Source: CBDDIP01 sp965229005
Lineage (GTDB): Bacteria > Actinomycetota > Acidimicrobiia > Acidimicrobiales > Ilumatobacteraceae
Direction: 5' to 3'
Length of the DNA: 64,000 nt
Assembly (NCBI GenBank): GCA_965229005.1
Contig: CBDDIP010000002.1
Location: 62,001-126,000 of the forward strand
The notes beneath the pieces were generated by a model. That model saw only the letters and a program-made list of their open reading frames with translations. It did not search any database and was not told the origin of the DNA. Shown here one piece after another: positions 57,512 to 64,000 of this stretch (position 1 is its first letter; each line of letters starts with the position of its first letter). A program made the position numbers and the translations under genes.

Positions 57512-58129
57512 TCAGTCGTCCAGAGCCCGGACCATGCGCTTGTCCGGGATCCACCAGATGATCGACACGCAGGCGTAGAGCGCGTACGAGATCGCGGGGT
57601 GGATGTAGGCGCATCCCACACCGACCAGGTACAGCACCACCGACAGCTTGCCCTTGGTGTCGTTGCCGACCGACTCGGCGATCCCCGTGCCCGGGTTGGC
57701 GCGGATGATGCTGTGCAGCAGCACGTAGTAGGCCATGCCGGCCAACGTGCCGACCATGCCGTAGAACGCTGCCGGGCCGGGGTCGCCGGGATGCGTGCCG
57801 ACCCACTCGGTGGCGGCCGGGATCAGTGACAGGCAGAACAGCAGGAACATGTTCGACCACATCACCGCGTTGCTCATCCGCTTGCACGCGCGGAAGGTGT
57901 GGTGGTGGTTGTTCCAGTAGATGGCGATGAAGGCGAAGCTGAGCGCGTAGGCCAGGAACGTGCCGAGGCGATCGCGCAGATCGCGCAGCGCGCCGCCCTC
58001 GGGTGCGGCGATCTCGAAGGCCATGATCGTCAGGATGATGGCGAGCACGCCATCGCTGAACGCCTCGAGCCGAGAGGTGCTGCCGAAGATGCCGTGGCGC
58101 TCGCTGCTCTCGGGGCTGGCGTCGCTCAC
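57512..58129 (-). CDS. TMEM175/DUF1211-family potassium channel-like protein
   Basis: A 205-residue protein with six membrane spans and the family motif RLEAFSDGVLAIILTIMAFE, which forms the pore constriction of TMEM175-type channels. Bacterial members conduct K+ with low selectivity. GTG 58129 overlaps the HAD gene stop (GTGA). The HAD, TMEM175 and dcd genes run in one direction. Confidence 0.85.
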   Translation of the reverse strand: MSDASPESSERHGIFGSTSRLEAFSDGVLAIILTIMAFEIAAPEGGALRDLRDRLGTFLAYALSFAFIAIYWNNHHHTFRACKRMSNAVMWSNMFLLFCLSLIPAATEWVGTHPGDPGPAAFYGMVGTLAGMAYYVLLHSIIRANPGTGIAESVGNDTKGKLSVVLYLVGVGCAYIHPAISYALYACVSIIWWIPDKRMVRALDD

Positions 58130-58836
58130 GGGCGCAGCTTGCCCTCGATGTCGAGCACGTGGTGCAGGCGGTGCGGCTCGGGGACCGGCCACTGGCGCAT
58201 CGGGTCGATGAGGTAGGCGCTCATGCCAGCGGCGATCGGGCCGACGTAGTCCGGCTCGTACGTGTCGCCGACGAAGGCAACGCGGTCCGGCGCGCAGTCG
58301 CACTTCGTCAGCGCCTGCTCGTAGATCGACGGGTGCGGCTTGCGGTGACCGTGATCGACCGAGAGGAGCACGAAGTCGAACGCAGAAGCCATGTCGAGCT
58401 CGTCGAGCAACGATGGCACCATCGCCGGGTCGTACGTGTTGGACACGACACCCAGCCGATGCGTCTCGTGCAGTCGGGTGAGCATGTCGGCCGCATCGGG
58501 TACGGCGTGCACGCCGATGCGCCAGTCGACGAGGAACACGTCGACGAGTTGTTGCAGTTGCAACGAGTCGAGCTGCAGCCCGACGCTGGACGCGTACGCG
58601 GCAGCGATGTCGAGCATCGAGTGCTCCTCGTGCGAGGCGGCTGATCGATGCTCGAGCGTGGTGGACGCGACGTCCCACTGCTCGACGAACTCATCGTGCG
58701 TCGAGGTGGAGCCCCATCCGGCGATGAGGTCGTGGGTGCGCGGGTAGGCGACAGCGGTGCGATCGGGCTCGTAGGTGACGAGCGTGCCGAAGAAGTCGAA
58801 GAGGACGACGTCGACCGGGCTCGTCAGCATCGACAT
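58126..58836 (-). CDS. HAD-superfamily hydrolase (haloacid-dehalogenase type)
   Basis: A 236-residue HAD enzyme with nucleophile D14 in LFDFFGTLV, motif II VVSNTYD, lysine in HRKPHPSIYE and acidic motif GDTYEPDYVG. Motif I has F in place of the second Asp (DFFGT), as in haloacid dehalogenases (DxYGT), so it may be a dehalogenase or a phosphatase with altered chemistry. It starts three bases after the dcd stop. Confidence 0.82.
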   Translation of the reverse strand: MSMLTSPVDVVLFDFFGTLVTYEPDRTAVAYPRTHDLIAGWGSTSTHDEFVEQWDVASTTLEHRSAASHEEHSMLDIAAAYASSVGLQLDSLQLQQLVDVFLVDWRIGVHAVPDAADMLTRLHETHRLGVVSNTYDPAMVPSLLDELDMASAFDFVLLSVDHGHRKPHPSIYEQALTKCDCAPDRVAFVGDTYEPDYVGPIAAGMSAYLIDPMRQWPVPEPHRLHHVLDIEGKLRP

Positions 58837-58839
58837 GCG

Positions 58840-60429
58840 TCAGTCGCGGAAGTTCTCGAAGTAGCGGCTGGGCGTCGGGCCGCGCTGGCCCTGGTACTTC
58901 GAGCCGCGAGCGCCCTTGCCGTACGGGTTGTCCGCCGGCGAGGTCATCATCATGAAGCTCACCTGGCCGACCTTCATGCCCGGGTACAGCGTGATCGGCA
59001 GCGTGGCGATGTTGGTCAGCTCGAGCGTGATGTGCCCATCGAACCCCGGGTCGATGAACCCCGCCGTCGAGTGGATGATCAGCCCGAGCCTGCCGAGCGA
59101 CGAGTTGTGGGTCGGGATGTACGACCGCGTCGCCAGGTACATGCCGGTCGACGAGTCGACCTCGATGCACCGCACCGGGACACTCGGGATCGCACGAACA
59201 GATCGAATCGAACGAGCAAGCATCGTCCGCCTCGTGTACTTCTGCCTTGCCGCCTTGCGCGTGAGCCGGAACACCGGACGATCCGGCGTGAACGCGATTC
59301 GGTAACGCGGGCCGTAGTCCACACCGTTCAGCATCGCTCGGTCCTTGCGGAGCGTGCAGGTCATCCCCAAGCTCGAGACCAGCTCCTGCACAGCAACAGC
59401 GAGCACTTCCTTCGTGGAGCAGAACTCCGCTCGTCCGATGACATCGCAGTACCCGTCTGAGTCCATCAGACCCTGCAGCAGTGACAATCGCTGCTCGGGT
59501 GACGACTCGATGTACTGGCGAGGGACGTGCTTGTTGTTGAACATGCCCATCAGGCGAAGTACAGAGTTCAGCGACCCGTCGGCTTCGAACCGGCCAGTCG
59601 CCGCGTTGCGGGTCCGATGCGTGCCTCCGATCCGGTATGCCAGCGGCGACGTGGCCTTCCAGACGTCATAGCCAGCGGCACGGATGTGATCGAGGATCTC
59701 GAGATCGATCGTGGTGATCTCAGCCTTCGTCGACGTTCCATCGCCGAGCCAGAGTCCGAACACGTACGGATCGACAGGCAACTCGCGCGCTGGATACTGC
59801 ACCAACGAAGCGAGGTGAACGTGATGGTTGTACTCGCGTCCATACATCACCGAATCGGCCAGCTGCTGCGTTGTCCGGATCGAGCCCTCTCGCTTGACTC
59901 GTCGATCAGGTTTGTCGGTCGTGACCCACTGGTGGCCAGCGTCTGCGATGAGCACGGTGCCGTCCGAGAAGGTCAGCTCGTAGCACGGGCGGTCGAACAT
60001 GACCTCCGTGACGTCTTTGATGCGGACCGCGAACCCCGTGTCCGAGAAGACGTAGTCGCCGACGCGAAGATCCGCCATCGTGCGCATCCCGTCTGGCGTG
60101 GGGATCTCGGTGCCGAGCGCGAGTGCCTTGCCATCGATTCTGGCGACCATGTCGTCGGCGACGGCGACGCGCTCGAGGGTGCTGCCGAGGACGAACTCGC
60201 CGGGGTGCAGCATGAACACACCATCGGCCGGGATCTCGACCAGCTCGGTGAGCGCCGTCATGTCGTCCTTGACGTCGATGACACGAGCTGTGTGGTTGCG
60301 AAACACCCGGAACAGGTTCGAGATCTTGACGTCGATCGACGACGGCTGGATGCACGCCTCGTCGAAGGGTTCGATGATGATGCGGCCGGCGGCAAGCTGC
60401 TCGCGCAGGGTTCGGTCGGAGAGGATCAC
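58840..60429 (-). CDS. dcd: dCTP deaminase (Dcd) interrupted by an intein
   Basis: The 529-residue precursor contains the exteins MILSDRTLREQLAAGRI (1-101) and SSLGRLGLIIHSTAGFIDPG (443-529), which together make a normal 188-residue dCTP deaminase; the SSLGR motif and the glutamate in HITLELTN are active-site parts. Residues 102-442 are an intein set between RIDGK and SSLGR, so no active enzyme can form without splicing. Dcd makes dUTP for dTMP synthesis; actinobacterial members may also be dUTPases. GTG 60429 overlaps the stop of the small gene upstream (GTGA). Confidence 0.93.
   Translation of the reverse strand: MILSDRTLREQLAAGRIIIEPFDEACIQPSSIDVKISNLFRVFRNHTARVIDVKDDMTALTELVEIPADGVFMLHPGEFVLGSTLERVAVADDMVARIDGKALALGTEIPTPDGMRTMADLRVGDYVFSDTGFAVRIKDVTEVMFDRPCYELTFSDGTVLIADAGHQWVTTDKPDRRVKREGSIRTTQQLADSVMYGREYNHHVHLASLVQYPARELPVDPYVFGLWLGDGTSTKAEITTIDLEILDHIRAAGYDVWKATSPLAYRIGGTHRTRNAATGRFEADGSLNSVLRLMGMFNNKHVPRQYIESSPEQRLSLLQGLMDSDGYCDVIGRAEFCSTKEVLAVAVQELVSSLGMTCTLRKDRAMLNGVDYGPRYRIAFTPDRPVFRLTRKAARQKYTRRTMLARSIRSVRAIPSVPVRCIEVDSSTGMYLATRSYIPTHNSSLGRLGLIIHSTAGFIDPGFDGHITLELTNIATLPITLYPGMKVGQVSFMMMTSPADNPYGKGARGSKYQGQRGPTPSRYFENFRD
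59104..60126 (-). mobile_element. intein in Dcd with LAGLIDADG homing endonuclease; class 3 hallmarks
   Basis: The intein is 341 residues (precursor 102-442). It begins ALALGTEIPTPDG, with Ala in place of the usual Cys/Ser, and ends PTHN before Ser443. It shows the W-C-T set of class 3 inteins: W168 in GHQW, C421 in VRCIEVD (block F) and T440 before HN. In class 3 the block F cysteine is the branched-ester nucleophile, which explains the Ala start. Two dodecapeptide motifs, LWLGDG (226-231) and LLQGLMDSDG (317-326), show an intact LAGLIDADG endonuclease. The mobile unit likely homes into the conserved dcd active-site codons. Confidence 0.88.
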
Positions 60430-60692
60430 TCGCTGGACGGTAGCCGCTGCACGATCTCCACGACCTCGCCCGTGTCGAGGAACAGGTTGCCGTCGGTGGT
60501 GTCGACGCGAGTCATCCGCCCGCGCAACCCCATGGGCAGGACTTGAGTGACGAAAGGGCCCGGCTGACCATCCTTGGCCAGCTGCATCCCCGGCTGCAGC
60601 TGCTCGACGAGGACGCGCCCAAGGGCGTTCCTCCGCTCGGGAGCCGCAGGTACCGGTGGCGGCGCAGGCAGGTGCTTGCGATTGCGTCGCAT
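60426..60692 (-). CDS. hypothetical protein, 88 residues
   Basis: A small basic protein with a Pro/Ala-rich start and a compact beta-like end (MRGRMTRVDTTDG-like, written LRGRMTRVDTTDGNLFLD). It overlaps dcd by four bases and so is probably translated with it. ATG 60692 is chosen; a longer in-frame version reaching 60818 would run back through the tRNA gene. No family recognised. Confidence 0.5.
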   Translation of the reverse strand: MRRNRKHLPAPPPVPAAPERRNALGRVLVEQLQPGMQLAKDGQPGPFVTQVLPMGLRGRMTRVDTTDGNLFLDTGEVVEIVQRLPSSE

Positions 60693-60752
60693 GGTGGCCT
60701 GTACCCGGTCTGGCCGCCCAGGAACCGTCGCCGCTAAGCTCGTCGACCGTCT

Positions 60753-60823
60753 GCGGGTGTAGTTCAGAGGCAGAACATCAGCTTCCCAAGCTGAGAACGC
60801 GGGTTCGATTCCCGTCACCCGCT
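60753..60823 (+). tRNA. tRNA-Gly (anticodon CCC)
   Basis: The cloverleaf is clear: acceptor GCGGGTG pairs with CACCCGC, anticodon stem TCAGC/GCTGA holds the loop TTCCCAA with anticodon CCC at 60785-60787, and the T arm GCGGGTTCGATTCCCGT follows. CCA is not encoded. The recombinase gene 95 bp downstream makes its 3' end a candidate attachment site. Confidence 0.95.
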
Positions 60824-60918
60824 CGATTCCTAGGTCTGACCAGGCTCTTTGATGGCTCAGCTCCGATTGAACCAGGCGACAGCAACCAACTGATTCTCAG
60901 CCTCTTGGAGCTTTCGCC

Positions 60919-61839
60919 ATGCAATTGGACCTCGTCCTTCCCGCCTTTCGTCAGCACTGGCGTGCCGCTGGCTACAGCCAGACGACCGCGTACCAGTACG
61001 AGTGGACCTGGCGCTCGCTCCAGGCGAAGGGCATCCCGCTACCGCCGGATCTCGATCTCGACACGGCTCGGTCCTACGTGGCCAAGCGCCTCGCCGATGG
61101 TGAGGTGAAGCCGTCGACCGTCGTCTTCGAGGTGAAGGCGATCCGCTGCTTGGCGAAGTTCGTCGCCGAGTTCCTCGACGAGCCGAACAAGCTCGCTGCG
61201 CTCAAGATCCCCAGGGCCGACGAGCCCGGACCGCAGCCGACCGCCGACGCCGACGACCTCGCTCGGCTGCTCGCATCGTGCGCACAGCTCAAGGGCTTCG
61301 AGGGCGTGCGAGATCGTGCGCTCATCCTGTTCTTCAGCGTGACCGGCGCTCGGCGCAGCGAGGTCTGCCGGATGAAGACGAGCGACCTCGATCTCGACGC
61401 TGGAACTGCGAGCTTGCGAACGACGAAGGCACGCGTGCCGCGGGTGGTCGACGTGTCGCCGATCATCGCCGAGCTGACGCGCTACCTCGCATGGCGCGAG
61501 CGTCACCATGGTCGAGCCGACGCGCACCTCTGGCTCTCCCAGACCGGCAAGGGCCTGACCGATCAGGGCATGGGCTACGTGCTCAAGCGCAGGCGCATCG
61601 CGGCGGGGCTGCCGAAGGGTCTCTCGACGCATGCGTTCCGCAGGGGCTTGGCGATCCAGTGGTTGGAGCGCGGCGGCAGCGAGGTCGGACTCATGGCCGT
61701 TTGCGGGTGGCAGAGCACCGAGATGGTCGCCAGGTACACGCGCACCCGTTCGGCCGAGCTGGGACTCGCCGAGCAGCGCCGTCTCTTCGGCACGCCCGAG
61801 CCAGCACGACGGGGCCGTCCGAGGGCCGCGACGAGCTGA
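60919..61839 (+). CDS. tyrosine recombinase / phage-type integrase
   Basis: A 306-residue integrase with a SAM-like N-terminal DNA-binding domain (about 1-95) and a catalytic domain with R145 (TGARRSEV), K170, H238-x-x-R241 (THAFRRG), W264 in place of the second histidine, and nucleophile Y273. It lies just after tRNA-Gly, the usual place for an integrase of an integrative element. No excisionase, replication or conjugation genes are visible before the window ends. Confidence 0.92.
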   Translation: MQLDLVLPAFRQHWRAAGYSQTTAYQYEWTWRSLQAKGIPLPPDLDLDTARSYVAKRLADGEVKPSTVVFEVKAIRCLAKFVAEFLDEPNKLAALKIPRADEPGPQPTADADDLARLLASCAQLKGFEGVRDRALILFFSVTGARRSEVCRMKTSDLDLDAGTASLRTTKARVPRVVDVSPIIAELTRYLAWRERHHGRADAHLWLSQTGKGLTDQGMGYVLKRRRIAAGLPKGLSTHAFRRGLAIQWLERGGSEVGLMAVCGWQSTEMVARYTRTRSAELGLAEQRRLFGTPEPARRGRPRAATS

Positions 61840-62034
61840 GTATGAGAGCAACCAGGTTGGCGGAAATCCAAGGCGATTGCCGTACTCGCAAGCTGCATGC
61901 AGGCGCGCCTTTTAGCATGCGAGTGTTGACCTGTACTCGGAAACGTGCACTTACCTGCCGCGATGTGCAGAAGACTGCACAGGTCGTCACGCTCTTGTGT
62001 CTTCTTTTACATCCCGCATGCCGCTACAGTGGTG

Positions 62035-62051
62035 TCATTCGAAGGAGCGGC
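62035..62051. repeat. 17-bp direct repeat, copy 1
   Basis: TCATTCGAAGGAGCGGC here is identical to 62151-62167, 116 bp to the right, where it forms the anticodon-arm region of the tRNA-like sequence. Similarity extends weakly on the right flank (CCTCT). It could be a recombinase core site. Confidence 0.7.
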
Positions 62052-62077
62052 TCGGACCTCTACGGCCCGTGACGTTA

Positions 62078-62109
62078 GAAGGCCCCCACCCGGCAAGGTG
62101 GGGGCCTTC
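62078..62109 (+). terminator. rho-independent-type terminator
   Basis: GAAGGCCCCCACC pairs perfectly with GGTGGGGGCCTTC around the loop CGGCAA (13-bp stem), followed by TGCTTT. It probably ends transcripts from the integrase side. Confidence 0.85.
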
Positions 62110-62114
62110 TGCTT

Positions 62115-62188
62115 TGGTGCCCCCGGAGGGACTCGAACCCACGATCCGACTCATTCGAAGGAGCGGCCCAGATTCCTCTGGCGAGGGC
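62115..62188 (-). tRNA. tRNA-like sequence, non-canonical or decayed
   Basis: On the minus strand a 74-nt stretch has a 7-bp acceptor stem (GCCCTCG with CGGGGGC, one G-U), discriminator A, an encoded CCA and a T arm with a perfect TTCGAGT loop and four of five stem pairs. The middle would place TTCGAAT in the anticodon loop (CGA, Ser), but the anticodon stem pairs poorly and the D region forms a GGAA tetraloop hairpin instead. It may be a decayed or element-borne tRNA, or an attachment site that keeps only the tRNA ends. Confidence 0.45.
62151..62167. repeat. 17-bp direct repeat, copy 2 (inside the tRNA-like sequence)
   Basis: Identical to 62035-62051. It covers the putative anticodon arm of the tRNA-like sequence, a region that many tyrosine recombinases use as crossover core. 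Confidence 0.7.
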
Positions 62189-62382
62189 ACTTGCAGCTTA
62201 CACCACGACCCCCCTCCAGTGTCACTACGGCGAAACACCGCAGCTAGCACAGGGTGGCGCAAACTACAAGCACCGGTGCGATGGGGCGCGTTTGGATGCC
62301 GTTCGAGCACGTTCAGACCTGTTTCGTGAAACCACAGTGAAGTTGGTCACACCCCCGGCATGGCGGGCATCCAACCACGAGA
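62189..62382. other. intergenic, nothing recognised
   Basis: About 190 bp between the tRNA-like sequence and the converging end of the hypothetical gene. No convincing open frame, RNA fold or promoter is seen. Confidence 0.5.
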
Positions 62383-63192
62383 TCAGGCGACGTAGGTCGT
62401 GTCGAACATCGTCACGAAGTGCAAGTTGATCACCATCGCCACGCTTCGTCGAAGCGCTTCGAGTCCATCGGCGATGTGTTGCAGGCGAAGCCACCGGGAC
62501 TTCTCTTCCCAGATCGACACGACCAGCGACAGATGCGGCTCGAAGGGCTTCGGCACCTCTTGGTCGTCGAACCAGAAGCGAGCTACGACACTGCCCGCTT
62601 CCAGCGGGCCAACAAGGAAGCGGTACTTCGGACCCTGCGCACCCTCGCCGAGGCCCCAATAGGCAGGCATGTCCCCGTCCAGCGAAGTGATGAGCGTCAG
62701 CAAGAGCCGATGCTTGTCGATATTGCAGAGGTCGTTCAGGATGCTGATCGCGGTGTCGGCAGGGTCGTGGCCGTACTTCGTCTGCGTGAACGGCTGCACC
62801 TGGACAAGGCCCTTCAGGATGTCTGGATTGGTGATCCCCGGCTGAATCGTGACGTTCCGCGGATTGCCCTTGTCGTTCAGCGGCGTCGTGTAGATCGGAA
62901 ATTGCGTGCCTTCGTTGGGCGTGCCACCGTCGAGCAGCACGAGCTGCCACGCGAGGTGATCGAGAGCACTTCGGCAGCAATAGAGGATGTCGCCGACGAT
63001 CGCCTGAATGCGCGGGTCCGGCGTGATCGAGCGCGTCATCCGGAAGACCAGCTTCCGAGGGTCGCCATCTTCCTCGCACACGATCGAGCGCGCCGACTCC
63101 TCGATGATCAGATCGACGAGACGACGAAGCTCGGCGATGTGCTCGGACGCGCGGGCGAGCTTCACGCGCACCCCGTCGAGCGATCCGGCCAT
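62383..63192 (-). CDS. hypothetical protein, 269 residues
   Basis: A cytosolic-looking helical protein with an N-terminal coiled-coil-like stretch (LARASEHIAELRRLVDLIIEE), a RSALDHLAWQL motif and a NIDKHRLLL motif. I recall such patterns in scattered hypothetical proteins of bacteria, without a known function. Codon use is less GC-extreme than in the chromosomal genes to the left, in line with the element. It faces away from the HNH gene. Confidence 0.65.
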   Translation of the reverse strand: MAGSLDGVRVKLARASEHIAELRRLVDLIIEESARSIVCEEDGDPRKLVFRMTRSITPDPRIQAIVGDILYCCRSALDHLAWQLVLLDGGTPNEGTQFPIYTTPLNDKGNPRNVTIQPGITNPDILKGLVQVQPFTQTKYGHDPADTAISILNDLCNIDKHRLLLTLITSLDGDMPAYWGLGEGAQGPKYRFLVGPLEAGSVVARFWFDDQEVPKPFEPHLSLVVSIWEEKSRWLRLQHIADGLEALRRSVAMVINLHFVTMFDTTYVA

Positions 63193-63333
63193 CGCGGTAG
63201 ATTAGGAACCAGACGCAACTGCGCTCCGAAGAAATTTCGTCGGATCGGCAAGCCCGACCCTGTCTGGGTCGGCACGAGGCCAAGTCAAAGGGTAGAGACC
63301 ACTCCGGGTCTCCCCGATGAAGGAGCCTCCACC

Positions 63334-63765
63334 ATGCAGCCGCACGACACCCGTCGCCTTCGTGGCGATGGTCGCTACTACACCTACGACCCCGATCATC
63401 CGCTCGCCGACTCGGACGGCTGGGTGAGGGTCTCACGTGCCACCGCCTGGAAGGCCTGGAAGGGTCAGCCGCGCTGGTGCCATTGGTGCAGCCGTGGGCC
63501 GCTGCTGTGGATCAGCAGCGACCTCAGCACCCGCCTGTGCGTCGATCACCTCGACGGCGACCGTGCCAACGATCGAGCGTCGAACCTCCTGCCGAGCTGC
63601 ACGGCGTGCAACCTGTTCCGGTCGAAGCCTGGCTCGCTCTACAAGCTCTGCGAGCGGGCGCAGGAGATGGTCGACACGGCTCCTGATCCGGCGCTCCTGT
63701 ACCTCGCTGTCTTGGCGCTCGATCGCTCGCGCACGCTGCTCGCCAAGGCTCACGTAGCCGCCTGA
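63334..63765 (+). CDS. HNH endonuclease-like protein
   Basis: A 143-residue protein with a zinc knuckle pair CHWC and CTAC, and the HNH core LCVDHLDGDRANDRASNLL. The DHLDGDRxNDRxxNL form is typical of phage and mobile-element HNH nucleases. Ribosome site AGGAG at 63321-63325 precedes ATG 63334. The leader has two small hairpins (CCGACCC/GGGTCGG near 63250, GAGACC/GGTCTC near 63296). A terminator follows at 63783. Confidence 0.85.
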   Translation: MQPHDTRRLRGDGRYYTYDPDHPLADSDGWVRVSRATAWKAWKGQPRWCHWCSRGPLLWISSDLSTRLCVDHLDGDRANDRASNLLPSCTACNLFRSKPGSLYKLCERAQEMVDTAPDPALLYLAVLALDRSRTLLAKAHVAA

Positions 63766-63782
63766 CTCCAGCGATATGGCAA

Positions 63783-63818
63783 AGGGCCGGGACCGTCCTT
63801 TCGGATAGTCCCGGCCCT
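63783..63818 (+). terminator. terminator hairpin after the HNH gene
   Basis: AGGGCCGGGAC pairs with GTCCCGGCCCT (11 bp) around a 14-nt loop. There is no clear T run. The remaining bases to 64000 are AT-richer and hold no gene I can support. Confidence 0.75.
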
Positions 63819-64000
63819 AGACCTTCGCCTCCACAGCGCAAGGACATCTTACAGAATGGATCAATGTTCGTCGACATTGCTCGACAGATCTCCTACCTCT
63901 CTTGTTTCTATACACGACGATCAATGGACAGAGCCCAGGTGCCCGCGAGAGGCATCGAGCCGAGTCCAGTGGGTCCACATGTCGACAGGTGAGATCCGGG

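Larger units (their letters stand above)
62025..62114 (+). ncRNA. candidate small transcript with strong terminator
   Basis: A TACAGT -10-like hexamer (62025-62030) is followed by about 75 bases without an open frame, the first copy of the 17-bp repeat (62035-62051) and a 13-bp terminator hairpin. The layout suggests a short RNA or a leader cut short by termination. The -35 region is weak (CTTCTT at 62001-62006). Confidence 0.3.

Noticed and set aside
60693..60818. N-terminal extension of the 88-residue gene
   Set aside because: It would be translated from the antisense of tRNA-Gly; a frequent misannotation.
62115..62220. tmRNA (ssrA) 3' end
   Set aside because: The T arm and CCA fit in general, but there is no tag-peptide frame, and the 7-bp acceptor closes within 74 nt.

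Overview
The window is GC-rich chromosomal DNA with the codon bias, overlapping ATGA/GTGA/TTGA gene junctions and gene families of an actinobacterium. HspR with HAIR operators, an EtfD-type Fe-S reductase and an F420-type LLM oxidoreductase point to that phylum. Class Acidimicrobiia (Ilumatobacter-like) is my best guess but rests on general character only.

Bases 1-24,600 are a catabolic island: a TauD-type oxygenase, an acyl-CoA ligase, two Rieske oxygenases, an RraA-like protein, a BMP/nucleoside-type ABC importer, an amidase (frameshifted), a flavin reductase, two MDR dehydrogenases, an O-methyltransferase, two paralogous amidohydrolases, a NitT/TauT-type ABC importer, an aldo-keto reductase, a SnoaL-like protein, two VOC proteins and an azoreductase-like flavoprotein. 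The mix suggests uptake and oxidative/hydrolytic breakdown of an N-containing ring compound; the substrate cannot be named from sequence. A 19-bp palindromic operator occurs almost identically before two transcription units here and suggests one regulator for both.

Bases 24,600-34,700 are housekeeping: a SNF2-family ATPase with a SWIM-finger partner, an ECF sigma factor with a membrane-anchored partner, then the dnaK-grpE-dnaJ-hspR heat-shock operon on the minus strand with two HAIR sites at its promoter. Bases 34,700-49,850 hold a polytopic glycosyltransferase-like protein, an LLM oxidoreductase, a class C serine hydrolase, a D-aminoacylase-type hydrolase, an ApbE/ferric-reductase-like membrane flavin module divergent from a two-component system, an M14 carboxypeptidase and a large LuxR-type ATPase regulator.

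Bases 49,850-60,700 hold gpmA, two tandem and unusual Hsp70-like genes (cytosolic Hsp70 ATPase domain, proline-rich linker, one membrane span, extracytoplasmic cysteine-containing pentapeptide repeats), a cNMP-binding protein, etfD, a TMEM175-like channel, a HAD phosphatase, and dcd interrupted by a homing-endonuclease intein with class 3 hallmarks. Bases 60,750-64,000 look like the edge of an integrated element: tRNA-Gly(CCC), a tyrosine recombinase, a tRNA-like sequence with a repeated 17-bp core, an orphan gene and an HNH nuclease.

Two further themes recur. A 44-bp hairpin element repeats with 53-bp spacing at two intergenic loci (six copies). Single-base indels in short G/C runs break the amidase and both Hsp70-like genes and probably remove the true start of the ECF sigma gene; either the sequence carries residual homopolymer errors or these genes are freshly broken.
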